A stretch of DNA of 64,000 nt from NCBI RefSeq assembly GCF_001295265.1, contig NZ_LJOD01000009.1, positions 1-64,000 of the forward strand, in the 5' to 3' direction. Source of the DNA: Chryseobacterium indologenes. Lineage in GTDB: Bacteria > Bacteroidota > Bacteroidia > Flavobacteriales > Weeksellaceae. Positions 25,433 to 35,518 of this stretch are shown piece by piece (position 1 is the first letter of the stretch; each line of letters starts with the position of its first letter). The position numbers and the translations under genes were made by a program. The notes under the pieces were generated by a model that saw nothing but the letters and a program-made list of their open reading frames with translations, was not told the DNA's origin and searched no databases.

Positions 25433-27407
25433 ATACGACAACAAACGTAAAAAAACGTTAAGGTGGGGCTATCTCTTCGCAGTGGCAGCCCTGTGCGTAT
25501 TTGTAATGTTTCTTGCAAGAATTGTAGTACTGCAAAACACTAACGTTCAGGAAATTAAAGACGATTACATTAATAAAAACTATCGCGAGGCTACCCTGAA
25601 AGCAGCCCGCGGAAACCTTTTCGCCTCAGACGGTTCTATTCTGGCAACCACCGTAATGCGTTATGACATCTATCTTGATTTTAAAACCATGAAAGACAGT
25701 GTCTACACCAACAATATCGGGGCCCTTACAGATTCCCTGAGCAAAATGTTCGGAAAATCCAGAGGAGAATTCAGACAGAAATTTGACGAGCAGAAAAAGA
25801 AAAAAAACCAATACTACACACTGGTAAAAGGTCTTGATTTTGATCAGTACGACAGAATCCGAAACTTCCCGATCTTCAAAAAAGGAAAAAATAAAGGAGG
25901 ATTTATTGTTGACAGAAATTACAAAAGAGAATTAGCCACTTCAGAAATCGGAGCCGGAACCATCGGGATGGATAACGGTGAATACAAATCCGGACTGGAA
26001 GGCGCATTCTCCAAATATCTGACCGGAACTGACGGAAAAAGGCTGGAACAGAGAATCAATTCTTCCCAATGGAAACCAATTGATTACTGGAAAGTTAAAG
26101 AGCCTGTAGACGGAGAAGACGTATACACAACCCTGGATCTTAGGATTCAGGACATTGCCCACTCCGCATTAGAAAAACAGCTCATCAATTACGAAGCAAA
26201 GCACGGAACCGTAATCGTTATGGAAGTAGAAACCGGGAAAGTACGTGCACTGGTGAATTTAAAAAGAACAGAATCAGGTGAATATGAAGATTCATACAAC
26301 TACGCTTTAAAAGATAATATAGAACCTGGGTCTACCTTTAAAACCATCTCCCTGCTGGCAGCAATGGATGACGGTTTTATTGATGAAAATACCACAGTGA
26401 ACGTAGGAAACGGTATCTGGATCTATGGCAAGCAAAGAATTTCAGACGGCCACGGCGGAGGAACCTATGACATCAGTGATGTTCTGGCCAAATCCAGTAA
26501 CGTGGGAACCGCCAAACTGATCACCAAATATTATGCTGAAAAGCCACAGATATTTCTGGATCATCTCAGACGCTGGAAATTATTTGATAAAATGAATATC
26601 GAGCTGCCGGGGATTACAAAGCCTAAAATCCTTACCCCGCAGCATTCACGATGGAACGCAGCCACTCTGGCCTCTATTTCTTTCGGGTATTCATCAAACA
26701 TCAATCTATTACAGTTAGCAACTTTCTACAACGGAGTTGCTAATGGTGGTAAAATGGTAAAACCTCTTTTCATAGACAAAATCATGAAAGACGGAAAAGT
26801 GATGTACACCGCAAAACCTGAGGTAATGGTCAGTAAAATGGCATCAGAAAAAGCCATCAAAATGATGACCAGCGCCCTGACCAAAGCCGTAGAAAAAGGA
26901 ACAGGACGAAGCATCTTCACCCCGAACCTTAAAATGGCAGGAAAAACAGGAACCGCAAGATTTGAATACTGGATTCCGGGCCCCATGAAATACCGTGCAT
27001 CATTCGCGGGCTTCTATCCGGCTGATAATCCGAAGTACACCTGCTATGTAATGGTCAGCGAACCCAATACAGCAAAAGGATTTTATGGAGGAGCCGTTTC
27101 AGCACCGGTGTTTAAAGAAATTGCAGGAAAAACATTCCTGAAAACACCGCAGAATATTGAAAAAGAAATGCTGGTAGACAAAAAGGTAGACCTGAGCAAA
27201 ATGGTTGAGCCCAATGTTAAAATAGCAGTTAATGATAAACAAATGCCTAACGTAGTAGGACTTATCGGTAAAAATGTAATTCCACAACTGGAAAACTTAG
27301 GATACCGTGTCGATTATAAAGGAGTAGGAAGAATCAAAGAGCAGTTCCCGCTGGAAGGCACTACAATCAGTAAGAACCAGAGAATTTATCTTTCGCTGCA
27401 GAATTAA
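25416..27407 (+). CDS. ftsI: Penicillin-binding protein, FtsI/PBP3-type with PASTA domain
   Basis: Septal peptidoglycan transpeptidase, 663 residues. An N-terminal membrane helix (about 17-38) is followed by the pedestal domain (RGNLFASDGSILA). The transpeptidase has Ser306 in SxxK (STFK), SSN at 360-362 and KTG at 510-512. A single PASTA domain closes the protein (MPNVVGLIGKN...). The coding start overlaps the ftsL end. PASTA-bearing FtsI is common in Bacteroidota. It works with FtsW, encoded further down the cluster. Confidence 0.95.
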   Translation: MQKQNEYDNKRKKTLRWGYLFAVAALCVFVMFLARIVVLQNTNVQEIKDDYINKNYREATLKAARGNLFASDGSILATTVMRYDIYLDFKTMKDSVYTNNIGALTDSLSKMFGKSRGEFRQKFDEQKKKKNQYYTLVKGLDFDQYDRIRNFPIFKKGKNKGGFIVDRNYKRELATSEIGAGTIGMDNGEYKSGLEGAFSKYLTGTDGKRLEQRINSSQWKPIDYWKVKEPVDGEDVYTTLDLRIQDIAHSALEKQLINYEAKHGTVIVMEVETGKVRALVNLKRTESGEYEDSYNYALKDNIEPGSTFKTISLLAAMDDGFIDENTTVNVGNGIWIYGKQRISDGHGGGTYDISDVLAKSSNVGTAKLITKYYAEKPQIFLDHLRRWKLFDKMNIELPGITKPKILTPQHSRWNAATLASISFGYSSNINLLQLATFYNGVANGGKMVKPLFIDKIMKDGKVMYTAKPEVMVSKMASEKAIKMMTSALTKAVEKGTGRSIFTPNLKMAGKTGTARFEYWIPGPMKYRASFAGFYPADNPKYTCYVMVSEPNTAKGFYGGAVSAPVFKEIAGKTFLKTPQNIEKEMLVDKKVDLSKMVEPNVKIAVNDKQMPNVVGLIGKNVIPQLENLGYRVDYKGVGRIKEQFPLEGTTISKNQRIYLSLQN

Positions 27408-27417
27408 TGGAAAAATA

Positions 27418-27467
27418 AAGTTCCGAAGGAACGATTTAACAAGGAATAGGATGAGATCCTATTAATA
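27418..27467 (+). repeat. Two-hairpin spacer element, copy before murE
   Basis: Stem 1 is GTTCC/GGAAC (27420-27424 and 27428-27432). Stem 2 is AATAGGAT/ATCCTATT (27445-27452 and 27456-27463) with a three-base loop. The same layout with matching offsets occurs before murG, where stem 1 carries a compensatory T-A to C-G change, and in weaker form before ftsA. Confidence 0.65.
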
Positions 27468-27470
27468 AAA

Positions 27471-28931
27471 ATGATAATAACAGAATTAGTAAACAGAATC
27501 CAGGTAACAGCAATTCATGGCAACAGCAGCCGTGAAGTTTCCGAGTTGGTGTTCGACAGCAGAAAAGCTACAGAAAACTCCCTTTATATTGCAATAAAAG
27601 GAACTGTTTCTGATGGCCACTCTTTCATTTCGTCAGCAATTGAAAAAGGAGCTTCTGCAATTGTCTGCGAAGAACTGCCTGAAGTATTGGCGGAAAATAT
27701 AACTTACATACAGGTAAATGATTCTTCCAAAGCTTTAGGACATCTGGCATCTAACTTTTACGGAAACCCATCCAGAAAATTAAAACTGGTAGGAGTTACG
27801 GGAACCAACGGAAAAACATCTGTATCTACCCTGCTTTTTGATGTTTTCAAAAATTTAGGCTATGACTCTGCCTTACTTTCCACTGTTGAGATCAGAATAG
27901 GAGACCAAATCATTCCGGCCACCCATACCACCCCGGATGTAATCACCATCAATAAAATTCTGGCTGAAGCTGTAGAAAAAGGATGCGAATTTGCTTTCAT
28001 GGAAGTAAGTTCCCACGGTATTGCACAAAACAGAATAGAAGGACTGCACTTCAAAGTGGCAGGATTTACTAACCTTACCCACGATCATTTAGATTATCAT
28101 AAAACCTTCAGCGAATATCTTAAAACCAAAAAAAGATTTTTCGACGAACTGGAAGATACAGCCATCGCCATCACCAATGTTGATGATAAAAACGGAAACA
28201 TAATGCTTCAGAATACCAAAGCAAAGAAAAAATCCTATGCTTTGAAAACCATGGCAGACTACCACGGAAAGCTTCTTGAAGTTGACTTTAACGGGATGCT
28301 GCTGAACTTCAACGGAAAAGAATTCTGGACAACACTGACCGGAAAATTCAATGTATACAATCTTCTTTTGGTTTTCGGAATTGCTCAGGAGCTAGGCTTT
28401 GAACAGGATGAAATTCTTCAGGCTGTAAGTAAGCTGAAAAGAGTTTCCGGAAGATTTGAAACCTTCAAATCAGATGGAGGAATCTTCTTCATCGTAGATT
28501 ATGCACACACACCTGATGCCTTAGAAAATATTCTGGACAGCATTAATGACATCAGAACCAAGAATGAAAGACTGATTACCGTATTCGGATGCGGAGGAGA
28601 CAGAGACCACTCGAAAAGACCTGAAATGGGAAATATTGCCACAAAAAAATCAACACTGGCCATCATCACTTCAGACAATCCGAGAACAGAAGATCCGGCA
28701 CAGATCATCAAAGAAATTGAAGCAGGCGTTGAACCTCAGAACTTCAGCAAATACACTTCAATTCCGGACAGAAAAGAAGCCATCAAAATGGCCATAAAGT
28801 TTGCAGAACCGAAAGATATTGTTCTCGTAGCCGGAAAAGGACACGAAACCTATCAGGAAATCAATGGTGTAAAACATCATTTTGACGATAAAGAAACGAT
28901 TAATGAACTTTGGAAATTAATGAGTAAGTAA
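27471..28931 (+). CDS. murE: UDP-MurNAc-tripeptide synthetase MurE
   Basis: Adds the third amino acid of the stem peptide. 486 residues. The ATP-binding GVTGTNGKTS is at about 108-117. HTTPDV binds substrate, and SHGIAQNRIEG and THDHLDYH are family blocks. The DNPR motif (402-405, TSDNPRTEDP) is the signature for meso-diaminopimelate as the added residue. Cytoplasmic. Spacing of 63 bases from ftsI is filled by the two-hairpin element. Confidence 0.96.
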   Translation: MIITELVNRIQVTAIHGNSSREVSELVFDSRKATENSLYIAIKGTVSDGHSFISSAIEKGASAIVCEELPEVLAENITYIQVNDSSKALGHLASNFYGNPSRKLKLVGVTGTNGKTSVSTLLFDVFKNLGYDSALLSTVEIRIGDQIIPATHTTPDVITINKILAEAVEKGCEFAFMEVSSHGIAQNRIEGLHFKVAGFTNLTHDHLDYHKTFSEYLKTKKRFFDELEDTAIAITNVDDKNGNIMLQNTKAKKKSYALKTMADYHGKLLEVDFNGMLLNFNGKEFWTTLTGKFNVYNLLLVFGIAQELGFEQDEILQAVSKLKRVSGRFETFKSDGGIFFIVDYAHTPDALENILDSINDIRTKNERLITVFGCGGDRDHSKRPEMGNIATKKSTLAIITSDNPRTEDPAQIIKEIEAGVEPQNFSKYTSIPDRKEAIKMAIKFAEPKDIVLVAGKGHETYQEINGVKHHFDDKETINELWKLMSK

Positions 28932-28965
28932 AATTTAAAACGATCATTAATTAAAACTTGACAAC

Positions 28966-30207
28966 ATGCTATATTATCTATACGAATACTTAACCAGCCA
29001 TGGAATCCATATCCCCGGATTAGGAATGTTGAAATACATTTCCTTCCGTGCAGGGATTGCCGTGCTTTTCTCTCTGGTGATTGCTCTGGTTTACGGAAAA
29101 AGAGTCATCAACTACCTGAGAACAAAACAAATGGGCGAATTGGTACGTGATCTTGGATTAGACGGACAGAAGCAGAAAGAAGGAACCCCTACCATGGGAG
29201 GATTAATCATCATTCTGGCAACCATCATTCCGGTTCTGTTATTTACCAGGATCACCAATGTTTACATCGTCCTTCTGCTGGTTTCTATGTTATGGATGGG
29301 CGCAATTGGTTTTCTGGACGATTATTTAAAGAAAATTAAAAAAAATAAAGACGGCCTGAGCGGTAAATTTAAAGTAGTCGGGCAGGTGGGATTAGGACTG
29401 ATTGTCGGGATCACCATGTATTTCCACCCGGACATTACCGTTAAAAGAAAATATGCAGATGCAAAAGTAGTGAACAGAAACAACGTAGAGCAGAACTTCA
29501 TGCCTACAGAAAAAATAACAGTTTCCACTGTTCCTTTTGCTAAAAACAATGAATTCGATTACAGCGGAATTCTGTTCTGGATGAATGATAAAGATGCCCA
29601 TGAATGGGCATGGATTGTCTTTATTCCTATCGTTATCTTCATTGTAACCGCCGTATCCAACGGAGCTAATATTACAGACGGTATAGACGGCCTTGCCGCA
29701 GGAACCAGTGTTGTTATACTGCTTACTCTTGCATTATTCGCCTACCTTTCCGGGAATATCATCTTTGCAGACTACCTCAATATCATGTTCCTTCCGAATA
29801 TGGGAGAAACAACCATTTTTGCCGTGGCCATGGTAGGTGCCGTAATCGGGTTCTTCTGGTATAATACCTATCCAGCACAGGTTTTTATGGGAGATACCGG
29901 AAGCTTAATGCTGGGAGGAGTAATCGCTGTTTTAGCTATTATCCTGAGAAAAGAGCTGTTGATTCCTGTTTTATGCGGAATTTTCTTAATTGAAAACCTA
30001 TCCGTAATGCTTCAGGTAATCGTCTTCAAATACAGAAAGAAAAAATACGGGCTGGAATATGCCCAAAATAACAGACTATTCAGAATGTCACCATTACACC
30101 ATCATTATCAGAAAGAAGGGTTTCACGAAAGCAAAATCGTGAACCGTATGATTATTATTGGAGTAATACTGGCTATCGTATGTCTGATCACACTGAAAAT
30201 GAGATAA
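28966..30207 (+). CDS. mraY: Phospho-MurNAc-pentapeptide transferase MraY
   Basis: Polytopic inner-membrane enzyme that makes lipid I from UDP-MurNAc-pentapeptide and undecaprenyl phosphate. 413 residues with about ten membrane helices. KEGTPTMGG, the catalytic aspartate pair GFLDDYLKK (about 117-118), [22 protein letters not shown] and the [16 protein letters not shown] loop are all in place. A hydrophilic insert (about 160-215) after helix 4 is longer than in E. coli and looks typical for this phylum. Confidence 0.96.
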   Translation: MLYYLYEYLTSHGIHIPGLGMLKYISFRAGIAVLFSLVIALVYGKRVINYLRTKQMGELVRDLGLDGQKQKEGTPTMGGLIIILATIIPVLLFTRITNVYIVLLLVSMLWMGAIGFLDDYLKKIKKNKDGLSGKFKVVGQVGLGLIVGITMYFHPDITVKRKYADAKVVNRNNVEQNFMPTEKITVSTVPFAKNNEFDYSGILFWMNDKDAHEWAWIVFIPIVIFIVTAVSNGANITDGIDGLAAGTSVVILLTLALFAYLSGNIIFADYLNIMFLPNMGETTIFAVAMVGAVIGFFWYNTYPAQVFMGDTGSLMLGGVIAVLAIILRKELLIPVLCGIFLIENLSVMLQVIVFKYRKKKYGLEYAQNNRLFRMSPLHHHYQKEGFHESKIVNRMIIIGVILAIVCLITLKMR

Positions 30208-30270
30208 AATCAATTTAAAAATTAAAAGGTTGAAGCATTTAAAATCTTTTAATCATTAAATCAAAATAAT

Positions 30271-31608
30271 ATGAAAATAGTTGTTTTAGGAGGAGGAGAA
30301 AGCGGATGTGGTGCTGCTTATTTGGCTAAAAAACAAGGTCTGGAAGTTTTTCTTTCAGACAAAGGGGCTATTAAGGATCACTACAAACAGTTTCTGACTG
30401 AAAATGAAATTGAATTTGAAGAAGGAAATCACAACGAAGAAAGAATTTTAAACGCAGACTGGATTGTAAAAAGCCCGGGAATTCCCAAAAAGGCAGAAAT
30501 CATCCATAAAATTCATGAAAAAGGAATCAGACTTTCCTCAGAAATAGAATTTGCGTCAGAATTCACCAATGCCAAAATCATTGCCATCACCGGAAGTAAC
30601 GGAAAAACCACCACAACTTCCCTGATCTACTATATCCTGAAGAATGACGGACTGAATGTAGGCCTGGGCGGAAACATAGGTTACAGCTTTGCCAGACAGG
30701 TTGCTGATGAAAACCACGAGTACTATGTACTGGAAGTCAGTTCCTTCCAGCTGGATGATATTCAGAACTTCAGGCCCTATATTTCCCTTCTGCTGAACCT
30801 GTCTCAGGATCACCTGGATCAGTACAACTATAATTATGAGGAATATGCACTGGCTAAATTCCGCATCGCTGAAAATCAGGAAAATGACAATTTCTTCATC
30901 TACAATAAAGATGATGAAATGAGCAAAAACATTCTTGAAAAACTGGAGATCAGAGCCAGAATGATCCCTTTTTCAACCAAGGAAAAGCTGGCAGAAGGCG
31001 GTTTTATCAATGATGATAAAATTGAAGTTAAGATGAAAGACGAGTTCACCATGAAAATTGATGAGCTGTCTCTTCTCGGAAACCACAATGTTGCCAACAG
31101 TCTGGCCGCATCAATTGCCGGTAAAATACTGGAAATCAACAACGACAGTATCCGGAATTCCCTGATGACTTTCCAGGCAGTAGAACACAGGCTGGAATTT
31201 GTAACTGAAATTGAAGGCGTAAAATACATCAATGACAGCAAGGCGACTAACGTAAATGCCACCTATTACGCCTTAGAAAGTATGAAAACTCCTACCGTAT
31301 GGATTGTAGGAGGACTGGATAAAGGAAATGATTACTCAGAAATTGAGGACCTGGTTAAAAGGAAAGTTAAAGCCATCATATGCCTTGGAATAGATAACCA
31401 GAAGATTATAGACTTCTTTAAAAACAAAAAAGAATTTATCTATGATACTTCAAGCATGGAAGAAGCTGTAAGAATATCAAAATCTCTGGCCAGGAACGGA
31501 GATACGGTTTTACTCTCCCCATGCTGCGCAAGCTTTGACCTTTTCAAAAGCTATGAAGACAGAGGAAGACAGTTTAAAGAACAGGTATTAAAAGCCAATG
31601 GCCATTAG
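30271..31608 (+). CDS. murD: UDP-MurNAc-L-alanine:D-glutamate ligase MurD
   Basis: Adds D-glutamate to UDP-MurNAc-Ala. 445 residues. The N-terminal Rossmann motif GGGESGCGAA, VKSPGIP, ATP-binding ITGSNGKTTTT, EVSSFQLDD and NDSKATN are clear. LSPCCASFDLFKSYEDRG closes the C-terminal domain as usual for MurD. Its last codons (…KANGH) run into an AGCCAAAAGCC word spacer before ftsW. Confidence 0.96.
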   Translation: MKIVVLGGGESGCGAAYLAKKQGLEVFLSDKGAIKDHYKQFLTENEIEFEEGNHNEERILNADWIVKSPGIPKKAEIIHKIHEKGIRLSSEIEFASEFTNAKIIAITGSNGKTTTTSLIYYILKNDGLNVGLGGNIGYSFARQVADENHEYYVLEVSSFQLDDIQNFRPYISLLLNLSQDHLDQYNYNYEEYALAKFRIAENQENDNFFIYNKDDEMSKNILEKLEIRARMIPFSTKEKLAEGGFINDDKIEVKMKDEFTMKIDELSLLGNHNVANSLAASIAGKILEINNDSIRNSLMTFQAVEHRLEFVTEIEGVKYINDSKATNVNATYYALESMKTPTVWIVGGLDKGNDYSEIEDLVKRKVKAIICLGIDNQKIIDFFKNKKEFIYDTSSMEEAVRISKSLARNGDTVLLSPCCASFDLFKSYEDRGRQFKEQVLKANGH

Positions 31609-31630
31609 CCAAAAGCCAATAGCATTAAAT

Positions 31631-32869
31631 ATGGACGAACAGAACACAGAAAGCAGATTTGAATTTCTAAAGGGCGATAAAGTACTTTGGATGGTCATTC
31701 TTGTGATCTCCATTTTCTCTATCTTCCCGGTATATTCTGCAAGTTCAAATCTGGAATACATCGTTAATAACGGGACCACCACCGGTCACGTTATCAAACA
31801 TATGTTCTTTGTAGTCTTAGGCCTTGGAATCATGAGGCTGGTAGGAACCGTAAAATATGAGTACATCGGAAAACTAAGCAGTATCCTGCTGGGACTGATG
31901 ATTATTCTGCTGATTGTCACGATGTTTACAGGGCAAACCATTGACGGAGCCAGCGCATCCAGGTGGCTTAAAATTCCCGGAACACCAATCTCTTTCCAGC
32001 CGTCTTCATTCGCATTTTTAATGCTGATTATTTATCTGTGCAGGTATTTAACAAAGAAAATAACCAGAGAAAGACTGCCGATAGAAAATATCATGTACAT
32101 TTTCGGACCCATCCTTCTCGTATTTATACTGGTAGCTAAAGATAACGGTTCAACCGCATTGATGATTCTCATGGTTTCCGTAGTCGTTCTGATCATAGGA
32201 CAGCTTCACTGGAAATACATTGCAGGGTTTATCTCCGCATCATTCGTAGCCATTGTCTTCTTCCTGCTCATTGCCCTGAATACCAATCTGATTGGTGGAA
32301 ACCGTGTACATACCTGGATGAGCCGTATCGAAACATTTACCTCAAGCAAGGCAAAAACAGCAGATGTAGATGACGAAAGTGTAAAAGCCAAAAACTATCA
32401 GGTTATGCAGGCTAAAGCAGCCATCGTTCACGGCGGAATTACCGGAATGGGACCGGGAAAAAGTGCACTGAAACAAATGCTTCCCCAGTCTGCCTCCGAC
32501 TTTATCTTCGCCGTTATTGTAGAAGAATACGGATTGATAGGTGCCGCATTTCTGATAAGCCTCTATTTGATCATGATGATCCGGATTGTCATGATTGCCA
32601 GTAAAATGCCCGCCTTTTTTGGGTCCCTGCTGGTGCTCAGCCTCGGAGTAATGATCTTCATACAGCTCTCAGTAAACATTGCAGTTGCCGTCAACCTGAT
32701 TCCCGTAACCGGACAGCCGCTGCCACTCATCAGCTACGGAGGAACCTCAATGCTGGTAACTTATCTCCAGCTGGGAATTATTTTAAATATAAGCTCACGA
32801 ATACAGATCTATGATGAAGAAGGAATGGGCAAAAAACAAAGCATAGCAGAAATTAACGATATCGCATAA
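31631..32869 (+). CDS. ftsW: Septal peptidoglycan glycosyltransferase FtsW
   Basis: SEDS-family polymerase, 412 residues from the ATG at 31631. The ATG at 31598 overlaps murD and would add eleven residues of spacer sequence. About ten membrane helices. Family markers include GQTIDGASASRWLKIPG, FQPSSFAF, the large loop GGNRVHTWMSRI, SASDFIFAVIVEEYGLIG and PLPLISYGGTSML. It pairs with FtsI. Confidence 0.94.
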   Translation: MDEQNTESRFEFLKGDKVLWMVILVISIFSIFPVYSASSNLEYIVNNGTTTGHVIKHMFFVVLGLGIMRLVGTVKYEYIGKLSSILLGLMIILLIVTMFTGQTIDGASASRWLKIPGTPISFQPSSFAFLMLIIYLCRYLTKKITRERLPIENIMYIFGPILLVFILVAKDNGSTALMILMVSVVVLIIGQLHWKYIAGFISASFVAIVFFLLIALNTNLIGGNRVHTWMSRIETFTSSKAKTADVDDESVKAKNYQVMQAKAAIVHGGITGMGPGKSALKQMLPQSASDFIFAVIVEEYGLIGAAFLISLYLIMMIRIVMIASKMPAFFGSLLVLSLGVMIFIQLSVNIAVAVNLIPVTGQPLPLISYGGTSMLVTYLQLGIILNISSRIQIYDEEGMGKKQSIAEINDIA

Positions 32870-32874
32870 CCAAA

Positions 32875-32925
32875 AAGTCCCGAAAGGACGATTAAACAAA
32901 GAACAGGATAAAATCCTAATGATAT
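32875..32925 (+). repeat. Two-hairpin spacer element, copy before murG
   Basis: Stem 1 is GTCC/GGAC (32877-32880 and 32886-32889). Stem 2 is AGGAT/ATCCT (32905-32909 and 32913-32917) with an AAA loop. Both stems begin at the same offsets as in the murE copy, and about three quarters of the 46 aligned bases agree. Confidence 0.65.
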
Positions 32926-32962
32926 TGAAATTAAAATAAAAACCGGGCACGGCCCCATTAAA

Positions 32963-34060
32963 ATGAACAAAAAATTAAAAGTAGTATTATCCGGCGGCGG
33001 AACAGGAGGACATATCTTCCCGGCAATTGCTATTGCAGATGAGATCAGAAAAAGATTTCCTGATACAGAATTTTTGTTCATCGGAGCCAACGGAAAAATG
33101 GAAATGGAAAAAGTTCCTCAGGCCGGTTATAAAATTGAAGGAATTGATATCGCCGGAATAGACAGAGGAAATCTTTTATCCAATCTGGGGCTGCCTTTCA
33201 AAATTCTGAAAAGCCTGTCCAGGTCCAAAAAGATCATTAAAAATTTTGCTCCGGATTTCGCAGTCGGAACAGGAGGTTTTGCCAGTGGCCCAGCTTTATA
33301 CGAAGCAAGCAAAATGGGAATTCCCATCTTCATTCAGGAGCAAAATGCCCATGCAGGTGTAACCAATAAAATCCTGAGCAAAAAAGCCAGGGCTGTATTT
33401 ACTGCTTATCCTAAAGTGGAAGGCTTCCCGGCAGAAAAAATAAAATTCCTGGGCAATCCTATTCGTGAGAATATCGTTACCGGAATGACGGAAACCGCTC
33501 TTGCCAAAGAAAAAATGGGATTAAACAAAGATAAACTTACCATCCTTTCCGTAGGCGGATCTTTAGGCTCAAGAACATTAAACAATGCCTGGAAATCACA
33601 TCTGAATGACATTATAACCAAAGATTATCAGCTGATCTGGCAGACAGGAAAGCTTGATTATAAAGATATTAGTGAAGAGACAAAAAATATTGATACCGGA
33701 AATATCCAGATCCGCGAATTCATTAAGGACATGGAACTTGCATATTCCGCAGCAGATATTATTGTTTCGAGAGCCGGAGCCATTGCCATCTCAGAGCTGG
33801 CAGTAGCCCAAAAACCGGTTTTACTGGTTCCTTTTCCCTTTGCAGCAGAAGACCACCAGACCAAAAATGCCATGAATCTGGTTGAAAGAAATGCAGCCAG
33901 AATGGTAAAAGACTCTGAAATGCAGGAGAAGTTCTGGAGCACTTTATCAGAGATCTGCGAAAGTGAAAATATAAGAAAAGAAATGTCTCAAAATCTGGAA
34001 TATTTTGCCAGGCCCGATGCTGCAAAACAGATTGTAGACGAAATAATGGAGAAACTGTAA
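32963..34060 (+). CDS. murG: UDP-GlcNAc:lipid I GlcNAc transferase MurG
   Basis: Membrane-associated glycosyltransferase that converts lipid I to lipid II. 365 residues. The N-terminal GGGTGGHIFPA loop, GTGGFASGP, QEQNAHAGVTNK, GNPIREN, VGGSLGSRTLN and the UDP-GlcNAc site SRAGAIAISEL with PFPFAAEDHQTKNA are all present. It starts 93 bases after ftsW behind the two-hairpin element. Confidence 0.96.
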   Translation: MNKKLKVVLSGGGTGGHIFPAIAIADEIRKRFPDTEFLFIGANGKMEMEKVPQAGYKIEGIDIAGIDRGNLLSNLGLPFKILKSLSRSKKIIKNFAPDFAVGTGGFASGPALYEASKMGIPIFIQEQNAHAGVTNKILSKKARAVFTAYPKVEGFPAEKIKFLGNPIRENIVTGMTETALAKEKMGLNKDKLTILSVGGSLGSRTLNNAWKSHLNDIITKDYQLIWQTGKLDYKDISEETKNIDTGNIQIREFIKDMELAYSAADIIVSRAGAIAISELAVAQKPVLLVPFPFAAEDHQTKNAMNLVERNAARMVKDSEMQEKFWSTLSEICESENIRKEMSQNLEYFARPDAAKQIVDEIMEKL

Positions 34061-34106
34061 GAAATAACAGCAATACATTCTACATCATAGAATAACATAA
34101 AAAGAA

Positions 34107-35465
34107 ATGAACATTTTAGAAACATATCAGAAATTTTACTTCGTCGGAATCGGCGGGATCGGAATGAGTGCACTGGCGCGTTATTTTAACGCATCAGGCA
34201 AAAAAGTATCAGGCTATGATAAAACCGATACCAAACTTACCCGGCAGCTGATGAAAGAAGGAATTGATATTGTTTTTGAAGATAATATTGACGAAAGAAT
34301 CACTTCCCTACAGAAAGAAGATACTCTGGTGATCTATACTCCGGCTATTAAAACACTGGGAATCCTTGATTATTTCAATCAAAACCAGTTTGAAGTTTTA
34401 AAACGCGCCAAAGTATTAGGACTGATCACAGAAAACACAGAATGTATAGCAGTAGCCGGAACCCATGGTAAAACGACCACCTCTACCCTGGTTTCCCATT
34501 TGTGCAAAGAAGCAGACCTTCCTTTCTCATGCTTTTTAGGAGGAATTTCTGAGAATTTTAAATCCAATTTCCTGTACAACGGAACGCAGTATTCTGTAGT
34601 AGAAGCAGATGAATATGACAGAAGTTTCCTGAATCTTTCTCCGGACTGGGCGGTAATCACCTCCACCGATGCAGACCACCTTGATATTTATGGCGACAAA
34701 AGCCATATTGAAGAAGGATTCAGACAGTTTGCAGCATTGGTTCCGGAAGACAGACAGCTTTTTGTAAGAAAAGGGCTGGAAATCGGCAGAGCCCACCAGA
34801 CCTATGCCGTTAATGAAAAAGCGGATTACTATTCAGATAATCTGCGTATGGATCATGATAAAATCTATTTTGATTTCCATACACCGGCTGAAACAGTAAA
34901 AGATTTTGTATGGGAAATCCCGGGAATCCATAATGTTGAAAATGCCACAGCAGCACTGGCGATCCTGCACAATTTAGGAGCAGATTTTGAAACCCTGAAA
35001 AAGGCCATTGCCAACTTTAAAGGCATTAAAAGAAGATATACCAAACATATTTATCCGAACGGTAAAATCTACATTGACGACTATGCACATCATCCAACAG
35101 AGATTAATGTTGTAATGAGCTCAGTGAGAACATTTTATCCGGATAAGAAATTACTTGTCGTTTTTCAGCCCCATCTGTTCAGCAGAACAAGAGATTTTGC
35201 AGACGGATTTGCAGAAAGCCTCAGCAATTCTGACGAGCTGATCCTTCTGGATATTTACCCTGCAAGAGAACTTCAGGAAAACTTTGAAGGAGTTACTTCA
35301 GACTGGCTGCTGGAAAAAGTGACCTTAGACAAAAAAGAAGTATCAGCATTATCCGATGCTTTTGAAAAGATAAAAGAAAAAGATTTTGACATTCTTCTCA
35401 CCGTTGGGGCAGGAAATATTGACACCCTGTACGACCCTGTCTGTGAATGGATTTCAAAAATATAA
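34107..35465 (+). CDS. murC: UDP-MurNAc:L-alanine ligase MurC
   Basis: First amino-acid ligase of the stem peptide. 452 residues. GIGGIGMSALARY near residue 14, ATP-binding VAGTHGKTTT, EADEYDRSF, STDADHLDIYG and YIDDYAHHPTEI are diagnostic for MurC. An ATTCTA/TAGAAT hairpin lies in the 46-base spacer before it. Confidence 0.96.
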   Translation: MNILETYQKFYFVGIGGIGMSALARYFNASGKKVSGYDKTDTKLTRQLMKEGIDIVFEDNIDERITSLQKEDTLVIYTPAIKTLGILDYFNQNQFEVLKRAKVLGLITENTECIAVAGTHGKTTTSTLVSHLCKEADLPFSCFLGGISENFKSNFLYNGTQYSVVEADEYDRSFLNLSPDWAVITSTDADHLDIYGDKSHIEEGFRQFAALVPEDRQLFVRKGLEIGRAHQTYAVNEKADYYSDNLRMDHDKIYFDFHTPAETVKDFVWEIPGIHNVENATAALAILHNLGADFETLKKAIANFKGIKRRYTKHIYPNGKIYIDDYAHHPTEINVVMSSVRTFYPDKKLLVVFQPHLFSRTRDFADGFAESLSNSDELILLDIYPARELQENFEGVTSDWLLEKVTLDKKEVSALSDAFEKIKEKDFDILLTVGAGNIDTLYDPVCEWISKI

Positions 35466-35518
35466 GTTTAATGTAAACTGGAAAAAACTTGCAGCAATAG
35501 CTTTTACAGAACAAAAAA